From assembly GCF_023954335.1 (NCBI RefSeq), contig NZ_JAMLIE010000001.1, positions 1,736,001 to 1,800,000 of the forward strand: a stretch of DNA of 64,000 nt, written 5' to 3'. Of the stretch, positions 48,129 through 56,213 are shown one piece after another (the stretch's first letter is position 1; every line of letters begins with the position of its first letter). The position numbers were made by a program, and so were the translations under genes. The notes beneath the pieces were generated by a model. The model saw only the letters and a list, made by a program, of their open reading frames with translations. It was not told the origin of the DNA and did not search any database. The stretch is from Aquamicrobium sp. (GTDB lineage Bacteria > Pseudomonadota > Alphaproteobacteria > Rhizobiales > Rhizobiaceae).

Positions 48129-49001
48129 ATGCCCGAACTGATGCAGTTCCTGATGTCGGGGGTGACGGTGGGCGCGGTCTACGCGCTCGTCGCGCTCGGC
48201 TTCACCATCATCTACAACGCGTCCGACGTGGTGAACTTCGCCCAGGGCGAGTTCGTCATGCTGGGCGGCATGCTGACGGTGCTGTGCTACGCTGGCGGCC
48301 TGCCGCTGCCGGTCGCGGCGCTGATCGCCATCGCGGTCACGGCCGCCGCCGGCGTCGCGCTCAACAAGCTGGCCATCGAGCCGGCGCGCGGTGCGCCCGT
48401 CGTCTCGCTCATCATCATCACCATCGGCGCCTCGATCTTCATCCGCGGCGTCTCGCAGCTCGTCTTCGGCAAGCAGCTCCACCGCTTCCCGTCCTTTTCC
48501 GGCGACGCGCCGATCCCGGTGCTGGGCGCGACCATCCTGCCGCAGAGCCTGTGGGTGATCGCCGGCGGCCTTGCCGTCTTCGTCGGGCTATGGCTGTTCT
48601 TTACCCGCACGCTGACCGGGCGCGCGGTGCTCGCCACCGCCAACAACCGCATGGCCGCGCAGCTCGTCGGCATCAACACGCGCTATGTCATGTCGCTGTC
48701 CTTCGCGCTGTCGGCGGCGATCGGCGCGCTGGCGGGCGTGCTTGTCACCCCGATCACGCTGGTCAGCTACGACATCGGCATCTCGCTGGCGCTGAAGGGC
48801 TTCGCCGCCGCGATGCTGGGCGGCATGGGCAACCCCAAGGGCGCGCTGGCCGGCGGCCTGCTGCTCGGCCTGATGGAGGCACTGACGGCGGGCTATCTCA
48901 GCTCGCAATACAAGGACGCGGCCGCCTTCGTCGTCATCCTCGGCGTGCTCTTCTTCATGCCGCAGGGCCTGTTCGGCACCAAGACCACGGAACGGGTGTG
49001 A
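48129..49001 (+). CDS. Liv-type ABC permease (LivH family)
   Basis: A 290-residue membrane protein with about eight helices. ALVALGFTIIYNASDVVNFA near residues 21-40 is the LivH signature (NFAQGEF follows), and the ATPase-contact region LVGINTRYVMSLSFALSAAI appears near 178. GGGGAGG precedes the ATG. It would form the translocation channel with the LivM-type permease encoded next, whose start overlaps or abuts its stop. Confidence 0.9.
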   Translation: MPELMQFLMSGVTVGAVYALVALGFTIIYNASDVVNFAQGEFVMLGGMLTVLCYAGGLPLPVAALIAIAVTAAAGVALNKLAIEPARGAPVVSLIIITIGASIFIRGVSQLVFGKQLHRFPSFSGDAPIPVLGATILPQSLWVIAGGLAVFVGLWLFFTRTLTGRAVLATANNRMAAQLVGINTRYVMSLSFALSAAIGALAGVLVTPITLVSYDIGISLALKGFAAAMLGGMGNPKGALAGGLLLGLMEALTAGYLSSQYKDAAAFVVILGVLFFMPQGLFGTKTTERV

Positions 49002-49006
49002 CGGCG

Positions 49007-49963
49007 ATGCGGCTCTCGACGAAAGCGACGACGCTTCTTCTCCTGGCGCTGGCGATCGCGCTCGCGCCGCTTCTGTTCCCTTCCGCCTTCTATTACCGGG
49101 TCGGCGCGCTGATCTTCATCAACGGCCTCGCCGTCACCGGCCTCGTGGTGCTGATCGGCTATGCCGGACAAATCAGCCTCGGCCATGCCGGTTTCTTCGG
49201 CATCGGCGCTTATGCCTGCGCGCTGGCGCCGGCGCATCTGGGCCTCCATCCCGTCCTCGCCATCGTCTTCGGCGCGGCGCTGTCGGGCGGCATCGCCTGG
49301 CTGGTCGGCCGGCCGATCCTGCGGCTCAAGGGCTATTACCTCGCCGTCGCCAGCCTCGGCTTCGGCGTGCTCGTCGCCATGGTGCTGGCTAACGAGGCGT
49401 GGCTTACCGGCGGGCCGGACGGCATCGCCGTGCCCGATCCCGGCCTGCGCGCCGCCCTGCGCGATCTCGGCATCGAGGTCAGCAACGCCCAGTTCTGGTA
49501 CGGCGCCTGCGGCCTCGTGCTGGTCGTCGGCGCGTGGCTGGCGCTCAACCTGCACGACAGCGCGACCGGGCGGGCCTTGCGGGCGCTGCACGGCTCCGAA
49601 GTCGCCGCCCGCACCGTCGGCGTCGACGTCGCCCGCTACAAGCTGCACGCCTTCGTCATCTCGGCGGTCTACGCCTCGGTCGCCGGCTCGCTGCTTGCCT
49701 TGCAGAACCGGCTGGTGACGCCGGACATGGCCGGCTTCATGCATTCCATCGAGATGGTGACGATGACGGTTCTCGGCGGCGCGGCCTCGGTGCCGGGCGC
49801 GATCCTCGGCGCGGCGATCCTGACCGCGCTGCCGCAGGTGCTGACCGTGTTCCAGGAATACGAGATGCTGATGCTCGGCCTCGTCATGATGCTGGTGATG
49901 ATATTCATGCGCGAGGGGCTGCTGCCCAGCCTCGTGCGCCTGCTGCGGGGGAGGGGTCAATGA
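49007..49963 (+). CDS. Liv-type ABC permease (LivM family)
   Basis: A 318-residue membrane protein. LVVLIGYAGQISLGHAGFFG (about residues 46-65) and IGAYACALAPAHL are the LivM signature; LGGAASVPGAILGAAILTAL comes near 255. The ATG at 49007 is used, though a GTG at 48998 overlapping the upstream stop (GTGA) is equally likely and adds three residues. It overlaps the following ATPase gene by four bases (ATGA). Confidence 0.9.
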   Translation: MRLSTKATTLLLLALAIALAPLLFPSAFYYRVGALIFINGLAVTGLVVLIGYAGQISLGHAGFFGIGAYACALAPAHLGLHPVLAIVFGAALSGGIAWLVGRPILRLKGYYLAVASLGFGVLVAMVLANEAWLTGGPDGIAVPDPGLRAALRDLGIEVSNAQFWYGACGLVLVVGAWLALNLHDSATGRALRALHGSEVAARTVGVDVARYKLHAFVISAVYASVAGSLLALQNRLVTPDMAGFMHSIEMVTMTVLGGAASVPGAILGAAILTALPQVLTVFQEYEMLMLGLVMMLVMIFMREGLLPSLVRLLRGRGQ

Positions 49964-50757
49964 GCCTGCTTCGCGTCGAGGGCCTCGGCATCGATTTCGG
50001 CGGCCTGCGCGCCGTCAACGATGTCGGCTTCGGGTTGGGTCCGGGCGAGATCGTCTCGGTCATCGGGCCGAACGGGGCCGGCAAGACCACGCTGTTCAAC
50101 ATGATCTCCGGCCTCTATCTGCCGGCGCGGGGCCGCGTCACGCTCGACGGCGAGGACGTGACCGGCATGGAGCCGCATCTGCTCGCCGCGCGCGGGCTGT
50201 CGCGCACCTTCCAGAACCTCCAGATATTCCATGCCATGACCGTGCTGGAGAATGTCGAGGCCGGGCATCATCTGCACGAGAAGGGCTCGGTGGTCGCCGA
50301 CCTTTTGTCGCTGCCCTCCTCGCGCCGGCGCAACGCGGCGACGCGCGAGAGCGCCTATGCTCTGCTGGAGCGGGTCGGGCTGTCGCGCGCGGCCGGGCAC
50401 GAGGCGGGCTCGCTGTCCTACGGCGCGCTGAAGCGGCTGGAGATCGCCCGGGCGCTCGCCCTGAAGCCGCGCGTGCTGCTGCTCGACGAGCCGGCTGCGG
50501 GCTGCAACGCGGTCGAGACCGAGGAGATCGACCGGCTGGTGTCCGATGTCGCGGCGTCGGGCGTCGCCGTGCTTCTGGTCGAGCACGACATGAAGATGGT
50601 GATGCGCATATCGAGCCATCTCGTCGTCCTCGACCATGGCGAGAAGATCGCCGAGGGCGAGCCGGCTTTGGTGGCGCGCGACCCGCGCGTCATCGAGGCC
50701 TATCTCGGCGCCCAAGCCGGAGAGGATGCCGGGGAGGACACCCATGCTCACGGTTGA
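49960..50757 (+). CDS. Liv-type ABC ATPase (LivG family)
   Basis: A 265-residue ATPase. Walker A is GPNGAGKTTLFNMISGLY near residue 37; the signature region is LSYGALKRLEIARALAL (LSYG instead of LSGG, as usual for LivG); Walker B is VLLLDEPAAGCNAVE, where the common D-loop Leu/Asn is Cys-Asn. VLLVEHDMKMVM is the H-loop. It pairs with the LivF-type ATPase, with which it overlaps by 14 bases. Confidence 0.92.
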   Translation: MSLLRVEGLGIDFGGLRAVNDVGFGLGPGEIVSVIGPNGAGKTTLFNMISGLYLPARGRVTLDGEDVTGMEPHLLAARGLSRTFQNLQIFHAMTVLENVEAGHHLHEKGSVVADLLSLPSSRRRNAATRESAYALLERVGLSRAAGHEAGSLSYGALKRLEIARALALKPRVLLLDEPAAGCNAVETEEIDRLVSDVAASGVAVLLVEHDMKMVMRISSHLVVLDHGEKIAEGEPALVARDPRVIEAYLGAQAGEDAGEDTHAHG

Positions 50758-51445
50758 GGGGCTGCGCTCGCGCTACGGCCGCATCGAGGCGCTGCACGGC
50801 ATCGACATCGAGGTCGGCTCGGGCGAGATCGTCGCCGTGGTCGGCGCCAACGGCGCGGGCAAGACGACGCTGCTGCGCTGCCTGTCCGGCGTGCAGCCGG
50901 TCTCGGCCGGCTCGATCATCTTTCGCGGCGAGCCGCTGACCGCTGTGCCGGCGTGGCGGCGCGTCGAGCGCGGGCTGGCGCAATCGCCCGAAGGGCGGCA
51001 GATCTTCACCAACCTGACGGTCGAGGAGAATCTGCGCCTCGGCGCGTTCCTGTTCAGCGACGACAAGGTCGCGCGCGACATGGACGAGGCCTTCGCGATG
51101 TTCCCCATCCTGAAGGAGAAGCGCAACCTGCCGGCCGGCGGGCTTTCCGGCGGCCAGCAGCAGATGCTGGCCATCGCCCGCGCGCTGATGGGGCGCCCCT
51201 CCTGCCTGCTGCTCGACGAGCCATCGATGGGGCTGGCGCCGATCCTGGTGGCGCAGATCTTCGACGTGGTGAAGAACCTGCGGAGCCTCAACGTCACCGT
51301 GCTGCTGGTCGAGCAGAACGCCTTCGGCGCGCTGTCGATCGCCGACCGCGGCTACGTCATGGAAACCGGGCGCATCATCATGGGCGGCCCGGCGGCCGAG
51401 CTGATCGCCGACGAGAAGGTGAGGGAAGCCTATCTGGGGATTTGA
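50744..51445 (+). CDS. Liv-type ABC ATPase (LivF family)
   Basis: A 233-residue ATPase. Walker A is GANGAGKTTLLRCLSGVQ near residue 34, the signature is LSGGQQQMLAIARALMG near 133, Walker B LLLDEPSMGLAP near 155, and the H-loop VLLVEQNAFGALSIA, all typical of LivF. GGGGAGG lies just upstream of its ATG, within livG-like coding sequence. It is the last gene of the transporter operon, 170 bases before paaA, whose own operator and promoter lie in that gap. Confidence 0.92.
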   Translation: MLTVEGLRSRYGRIEALHGIDIEVGSGEIVAVVGANGAGKTTLLRCLSGVQPVSAGSIIFRGEPLTAVPAWRRVERGLAQSPEGRQIFTNLTVEENLRLGAFLFSDDKVARDMDEAFAMFPILKEKRNLPAGGLSGGQQQMLAIARALMGRPSCLLLDEPSMGLAPILVAQIFDVVKNLRSLNVTVLLVEQNAFGALSIADRGYVMETGRIIMGGPAAELIADEKVREAYLGI

Positions 51446-51535
51446 CGCCGGGGGTGCTATAATCCCGCCGTCGCGATATGTTACAATTTGGCCGTAAAAT
51501 TCTGTTGAAATGTAACGCATCGAATGCTAAATAGA

Positions 51536-51555
51536 TAACCGTCCGGTCGGTCAAT
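51536..51555. promoter_or_regulatory. TetR-type operator before paaA
   Basis: TAACCGTCCGGTCGGTCAAT matches the paaG site at 17 of 20 positions. It lies 61 bases before the paaA start, and a further half-site ACCGGACG is at 51569-51576. Probably bound by the TetR/PaaR protein. Confidence 0.68.
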
Positions 51556-51615
51556 GAATAATCGACGCGACCGGACGCCAATGCGAGGCCCGGCAGCGCG
51601 GCAAGGAGGAAAGCC

Positions 51616-52605
51616 ATGTATGCCCAGATGGTCAGGACCGACAGCGACGGCGTGAAGTCTCTCGAGGAGATGTCGTTGCAGGAACGCGCGTTTCAGGACC
51701 GCGTCGATGCCGGCGAGAAGATCGAGCCGAAGGACTGGATGCCCGAAGCCTACCGCAAGACGCTGATCCGCCAGATCGGCCAGCATGCCCATTCCGAGAT
51801 CGTCGGGCAGTTGCCCGAAGGCAACTGGATCACCCGCGCCCCGACGCTGGAGCGCAAGGCGATCCTGCTCGCCAAGGTGCAGGACGAGGCCGGCCACGGC
51901 CTTTACCTCTACTGCGCCGCCGAGACGCTCGGCGTCAGCCGCGACGAGCTGCTCGACAAGCTGCATTCGGGGAAGATGAAATACTCCTCGATCTTCAACT
52001 ATCCGACGCTGAACTGGGCCGATATCGGCGCGGTCGGCTGGCTGGTCGACGGCGCGGCGATCATGAACCAGGTGCCGCTCCAGCGCACCTCCTACGGCCC
52101 CTACAGCCGCGCGATGATCCGCATCTGCAAGGAGGAGAGCTTCCACCAGCGGCAGGGCTACGACATCATGATGAAGATGGCTGAAGGTTCGCCAGCCCAG
52201 AAGGCGATGGCGCAGGATGCGCTGAACCGCTTCTGGTATCCGTCGCTGATGATGTTCGGCCCCTCCGACAAGGATTCGGTCCACTCGGCGCAGTCGATGG
52301 CGTGGAAGATCAAGATCAACACCAATGACGAGCTGCGGCAGAAATTCGTCGACCAGACCGTGCCGCAGGCGAAATATCTCGGCCTGACCATCCCCGACGA
52401 CAAGCTGGCCTGGAACGAGGAAAAGGGCGGCTACGACTTTTCCGAGCCGGACTGGAGCGAGTTCTTCGAGGTGATTTCCGGCAACGGGCCGTGCAACCGC
52501 GAGCGCCTCGGCGCGCGCGTCAAGGCGTGGGAGGACGGCGCCTGGTTCCGCGAAGGGCTGATGGCCCATGCGCGCAAGAAGGAGGCGCGCCGCGCGGCCG
52601 CCTGA
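51616..52605 (+). CDS. paaA: Phenylacetyl-CoA epoxidase catalytic subunit
   Basis: The 329-residue di-iron oxygenase subunit that epoxidises the ring of phenylacetyl-CoA. The iron-site helices are visible as HAHSEIVGQL (Glu61), KVQDEAGHGLYLY (Glu91, His94) and ICKEESFHQRQGYD (Glu174, His177). An AAGGAGG ribosome site lies seven bases before the ATG. It is the first gene of the rightward unit paaABCDE, a paralogue, then paaZ. It works as a complex with PaaB and PaaC and receives electrons from PaaE. Confidence 0.96.
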   Translation: MYAQMVRTDSDGVKSLEEMSLQERAFQDRVDAGEKIEPKDWMPEAYRKTLIRQIGQHAHSEIVGQLPEGNWITRAPTLERKAILLAKVQDEAGHGLYLYCAAETLGVSRDELLDKLHSGKMKYSSIFNYPTLNWADIGAVGWLVDGAAIMNQVPLQRTSYGPYSRAMIRICKEESFHQRQGYDIMMKMAEGSPAQKAMAQDALNRFWYPSLMMFGPSDKDSVHSAQSMAWKIKINTNDELRQKFVDQTVPQAKYLGLTIPDDKLAWNEEKGGYDFSEPDWSEFFEVISGNGPCNRERLGARVKAWEDGAWFREGLMAHARKKEARRAAA

Positions 52606-52685
52606 GGCCGCGCGCGCCGAAAAAAGAACAGCCAGCCGGGCGGTTATCGCGCCCATCGGGACAGCCAGCGACAGGAGGAAGCGCC

Positions 52686-52970
52686 ATGTCTCACGAATGG
52701 CCTCTATGGGAGATTTTCATCCGCGGCCAGCACGGCCTCAACCATCGCCACGTCGGCAGCTTGCACGCGCCCGACGCCGAGATGGCGATCAAGAACGCCC
52801 GCGACGTCTACACCCGCCGCAACGAGGGCGTATCGATCTGGGTGGTGCGCTCGTCCGAGATCGCGGCGAGCTCGCCCTCCGACAAGGGACCGCTGTTCGA
52901 GCCGTCCAACTCCAAAGTCTACCGCCACCCGACCTTCTTCAAGATTCCCGACGAAGTGGGGCATATGTGA
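52686..52970 (+). CDS. paaB: Phenylacetyl-CoA epoxidase subunit PaaB
   Basis: A 94-residue subunit (EWPLWEIFIRGQHGLNHRHV, then ASDAEMAI-like APDAEMAIKNARDVYTRRNE, and the SIWVVRSSEI block), fully matching the short PaaB family, which bridges the PaaA-PaaC heterodimers. AGGAGG lies in front of the ATG. Its stop shares one base with the paaC start (TGATG), so the two are coupled. Confidence 0.95.
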   Translation: MSHEWPLWEIFIRGQHGLNHRHVGSLHAPDAEMAIKNARDVYTRRNEGVSIWVVRSSEIAASSPSDKGPLFEPSNSKVYRHPTFFKIPDEVGHM

Positions 52971-53764
52971 TGGCCGCGCTTCTCGACGCCGACACCGGGG
53001 CCGATATCGACCGCGCCGGCCTGACCGAGTTCCTGCTGCGCATGGGCGACAACGCGCTCGTCCTCGGCCATCGCGTCTCGGAATGGTGCGGCCACTCGCC
53101 GGTGCTGGAGGAGGACATCGCGCTCGCCAACACCGCGCTCGACCTGATCGGCCAGACCCAGCTCTGGCTCGGCCTTGCCGGCGAGGTCGAGGGCAAGGGC
53201 CGCACGGCCGACAACCTCGCCTATCTGCGCGACGCGCACGCCTTCCGCAACCTCCTGCTGGTCGAGCTGCCCAACGGCGATTTCGGCCGCACGCTGATGC
53301 GCCAGTTCCTGTTCGACGCCTGGCACCTGCCGATGCTGAAATGGCTGGCCGCGTCCTCGCGCGATCCGCGCATCGCCGAGATCGCCGCCAAGGCGGTGAA
53401 GGAAGTCGCCTATCACGTCGAGCGCTCGGCCGACCTCGTCATCCGCCTCGGCGACGGCAGCGAGGAAAGCCACGCCCGCATGCAGACGGCACTCGACGAG
53501 CTCTGGCCCTATACGGGCGAGATGTTCGCGGCCGACGCCGCCGACGAGGCAGCCGCCGCGGCCGGCATCGCGCCGTCTGTTCCCAGCCTGCGCGAGCCGT
53601 GGGAGGCGGTGGTGGACGAGGTTCTGGCCGAGGCGACGTTGAAGCGCCCCGATGGGACCTACGCCCACAAGGGCGGCAGGAGCGGCAGGCACACCGAGCA
53701 TCTGGGCTATATCCTGGCCGAGATGCAGTTCCTGCAGCGCGCCTATCCGGGAAGCACCTGGTAG
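52970..53764 (+). CDS. paaC: Phenylacetyl-CoA epoxidase structural subunit PaaC
   Basis: A 264-residue ferritin-like protein that forms the structural partner of PaaA. LLRMGDNALVLGHRVSEWCG, then DIALANTALDLIGQTQLWLG and KEVAYHVERSADLVIRLGDG, are the family's helices; the di-iron ligands of PaaA are not all conserved, as expected. Starts at the TGATG overlap with paaB. Ends with RHTEHLGYILAEMQFLQRAY, the standard PaaC C-terminus. Confidence 0.95.
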   Translation: MAALLDADTGADIDRAGLTEFLLRMGDNALVLGHRVSEWCGHSPVLEEDIALANTALDLIGQTQLWLGLAGEVEGKGRTADNLAYLRDAHAFRNLLLVELPNGDFGRTLMRQFLFDAWHLPMLKWLAASSRDPRIAEIAAKAVKEVAYHVERSADLVIRLGDGSEESHARMQTALDELWPYTGEMFAADAADEAAAAAGIAPSVPSLREPWEAVVDEVLAEATLKRPDGTYAHKGGRSGRHTEHLGYILAEMQFLQRAYPGSTW

Positions 53765-53773
53765 GAGGGCGAG

Positions 53774-54295
53774 GTGGACGCCGCGACCCTGCCTTCGGTG
53801 GAGACGGTCTGGCAATGGCTGGGCGAGGTGCCGGACCCGGAGATCCCGGTGATCTCGGTGGTCGAGCTCGGCATCGTCCGCGACGTCGCCTATGACGGCG
53901 ACACGCTGGTCGTCGCGGTGACGCCGACCTATTCCGGCTGCCCGGCGACCTCCATGATCGACCTCGACATCGAGGCGGCGCTGCGCGGCCACGGGGTGGA
54001 GAGCATCAGGCTGGAGCGCCGGCTTTCCCCGGCCTGGACGAGCGACTGGATCGGCCCGGAGGCGCGCGAGAAGCTGCGCGCCTACGGCATCGCCCCGCCG
54101 GTGGACGGCACCGCCGCCGACGGGCGGCTGGCCCGCCGCGCGGAACGCCTTTCCGGCGGCAACGCCGCCATTTACTGCCCCCGCTGCGGGTCGCCGGCGA
54201 CGGAAAAGGTGAGCCAGTTCGGCTCCACCCCGTGCAAGGCGAGCTACCGCTGCACCGAATGCCTGGAACCGTTCGACTATTTCAAATGCATCTGA
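53774..54295 (+). CDS. paaD: Phenylacetate pathway Fe-S assembly-like protein PaaD
   Basis: A 173-residue protein starting at GTG with GTAGGAGGGC upstream. Residues about 10-100 are the MIP18/DUF59 domain (EVPDPEIPVISVVELGIVRD, TPTYSGCPATSMIDLDIEAA), and the C-terminal part carries four Cys in two CxxC pairs (CPRCGSPATEKVSQFGSTPC; CTEC), a zinc or Fe-S site. PaaD is needed for maturation of the PaaABCE oxygenase. Its last codons and stop are duplicated directly downstream. Confidence 0.92.
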   Translation: MDAATLPSVETVWQWLGEVPDPEIPVISVVELGIVRDVAYDGDTLVVAVTPTYSGCPATSMIDLDIEAALRGHGVESIRLERRLSPAWTSDWIGPEAREKLRAYGIAPPVDGTAADGRLARRAERLSGGNAAIYCPRCGSPATEKVSQFGSTPCKASYRCTECLEPFDYFKCI

Positions 54296-54325
54296 GGATG
54301 CGACTTCAATGCATCCGAGGATGCG
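54281..54325. repeat. Tandem repeat at the paaD stop
   Basis: The paaD end (54281-54302) is followed after two bases by a near-copy (54305-54325). Both contain GCATC and GATGC, which can pair into a small hairpin, and the shared core is TGCATC-N-GAGGATGCG. The copy lies in the spacer before paaE. Confidence 0.65.
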
Positions 54326-54338
54326 GCAGGGAGGCACC

Positions 54339-55415
54339 ATGTCACGCTTTCATCCGCTCGAAGTCACCGACGTGCGCCGCGACACGCGCGACGCCATCGT
54401 CGTCACGCTGAAGCCGCGCGAGGAGGACCGCGACGCGTTCCGCTTTACGCAGGGCCAGTACCTGACCCTGCGCCGCCGCTTCGACGACGCCGAGCTGCGC
54501 CGCTCCTATTCGATCTGCGCCGGGCTCGACGACGCGTCGCTGCGCGTCGGCATCAAGCGCGTCGACGGCGGCGCGTTCTCGACCTGGGCCAACGAGAATC
54601 TGCGCCCCGGCGACCTGATCGAGGCGATGCCGCCGATGGGCAATTTCCACCTGCCGCTGGAGCCTGAGGCCGGGCGCGAATATCTCGGCTTCGCCGGCGG
54701 CAGCGGCATCACGCCGGTGCTGTCCATCGTCAAGACCGTGCTGGCGCGCGAGCCGGGATCGCGCTTCACGCTGGTCTACGCCAACAGGCAGGTCTCCTCG
54801 ATCATGTTCCGCGAGGAACTGGAGGACCTGAAGAACCTCTATCTCGGGCGGCTGTCGATCATCCACATCCTCGACAGCGAGGGGCAGGAGATCGACCTTT
54901 TCACCGGCCAGATCGACCGGGCGAAGTGCGACGCGCTGTTTTCGCACTGGATCGACCTGAAATCGGTCGACGCCGCCTTCATCTGCGGGCCGGAGCCGAT
55001 GATGCTGGTGATCGCCGAGGCGTTGCGGGCGCACGGTATGGCCGAGGAGCGCATCAAGTTCGAGCTGTTCGCCTCCTCGCAGCCCGGCCGCCTGCCGCAG
55101 AGGCAGCGCACGGAAGGTGCAGCCGACGCGGCCGCCGCCTGCGAGGCGACGGTGACGCTCGATGGTGTCACCCGCAGCTTCACCTTCCCCAAGCAGGGCC
55201 AGAGCCTGCTCGAGGCCGCGCTGGAGCATTCGCTCGACGCGCCCTATGCCTGCACCGCGGGCGTGTGCTCGACCTGCCGCGCCAAGGTGCTGGAAGGCGA
55301 GGTCGAGATGCTCGTCAACCATGCGCTCGAGGATTACGAGGTCGAGCAGGGCTATGTGCTGACCTGTCAGTGCTACCCGGTCTCGGACCGCATCGCCGTC
55401 AGCTACGACCAGTAG
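54339..55415 (+). CDS. paaE: Phenylacetyl-CoA epoxidase reductase subunit
   Basis: A 358-residue NAD(P)H reductase that feeds electrons to PaaA. The flavin domain has RRSYSICAGLDDASLRVGIK, and the NAD domain GFAGGSGITPVLSIVKTVLA near 125. The C-terminal plant-type [2Fe-2S] domain holds CTAGVCSTCRAKVL with the last Cys in LTCQCYPVSDR. The start at 54339 has GGGAGG upstream; earlier in-frame codons fall within the tandem repeat. It overlaps no neighbour, with 26 bases to the next gene. Confidence 0.95.
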   Translation: MSRFHPLEVTDVRRDTRDAIVVTLKPREEDRDAFRFTQGQYLTLRRRFDDAELRRSYSICAGLDDASLRVGIKRVDGGAFSTWANENLRPGDLIEAMPPMGNFHLPLEPEAGREYLGFAGGSGITPVLSIVKTVLAREPGSRFTLVYANRQVSSIMFREELEDLKNLYLGRLSIIHILDSEGQEIDLFTGQIDRAKCDALFSHWIDLKSVDAAFICGPEPMMLVIAEALRAHGMAEERIKFELFASSQPGRLPQRQRTEGAADAAAACEATVTLDGVTRSFTFPKQGQSLLEAALEHSLDAPYACTAGVCSTCRAKVLEGEVEMLVNHALEDYEVEQGYVLTCQCYPVSDRIAVSYDQ

Positions 55416-55441
55416 CGGCGGACGTCAGGGAGGAGGATGCG

Positions 55442-56209
55442 ATGAGCGAGACCATGCCGATCGAGGACTATCTGGCCAAGGGCGGGGTGCTGACCTCGCC
55501 GGGCAACGCGCCGGCGCGCTACCGGGCCGAGCTGTTACGGCTGATGGCGAGCTTCGTCGACAGCGAGCTGGCCGGCTCCGCCGGCTTCGCCGACACGATC
55601 AACGACGCGCCGGGCATCAAGGAGCGCATCTCGGCCGCGCGCATCGTGCTGGAAAAGACCGACCATGCCGGCCGCGTGCTGGAGGTGATGGCGAGCTTCG
55701 GCGCCGATGCCGGGCGCTATGCCGTGCATCACCCATGGGCGGCGCGGCTGCCGCGCGAGGCCGACATCGGCGCGGCGCGGCAGGGCGGCGACCGGCGGCT
55801 CGCCGTCTTCCACTACCCGTTGCAGGGCTGGGTCGACGCCGTGACCATGAACGTCCTGATGGGGCGTGCGGTCGTCATCGAGCTGAAGGAGCTGGAGCGC
55901 GTCTCCTACCAGCCGCTGGCCGAGGTGTTCCGCGCGATCACCCCGCGCGAGACGCGCCACGCCGAGCTCGGGCTGGAAGGGCTGAAGCGCATCGTCGAGA
56001 CGCCCGAGGGTAGGGCTGAGGCTCAAGGATCCGTCGATTACTGGCTGCCGCGCGTGGCGGCGAGCTTCGGCGTCTCCCGCTCGGCCCGCCACGACATGCT
56101 GGCCAGGCTCGGGCTGCGGCACGAGCCCAACGAAGCCCTGCTTGCCCGCTGGCAGGCGGACATCGCGGCGGAACTCGCCGCGCTCGGTCTCACCACCAAG
56201 GAAGGATAG
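55442..56209 (+). CDS. Extra PaaA/PaaC-like ferritin-type protein
   Basis: A 255-residue paralogue of the epoxidase subunits (Phenylacetic acid catabolic protein family). Placed between paaE and paaZ. By eye, SELAG near residue 41 lines up with SEIVG of PaaA and RETRHAELG (Glu170, His173) with the second ExxH, but KTDHAGR (Asp74, His75, Arg78) replaces QDEAGH, so the first iron pair is altered. It may be an accessory or regulatory subunit or an oxygenase with a changed metal site. The gene has a GGGAGGA ribosome site and no overlap. Many annotations simply call such genes PaaA/PaaC-like; no role is established that I know. Confidence 0.7.
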   Translation: MSETMPIEDYLAKGGVLTSPGNAPARYRAELLRLMASFVDSELAGSAGFADTINDAPGIKERISAARIVLEKTDHAGRVLEVMASFGADAGRYAVHHPWAARLPREADIGAARQGGDRRLAVFHYPLQGWVDAVTMNVLMGRAVVIELKELERVSYQPLAEVFRAITPRETRHAELGLEGLKRIVETPEGRAEAQGSVDYWLPRVAASFGVSRSARHDMLARLGLRHEPNEALLARWQADIAAELAALGLTTKEG

Positions 56210-56213
56210 ACGC

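Noticed and set aside
47447..49006. Long frame upstream of the LivM-type permease
   Set aside because: Only the part from about 49007 has family sequence; the rest is the shadow of the binding-protein and LivH genes.
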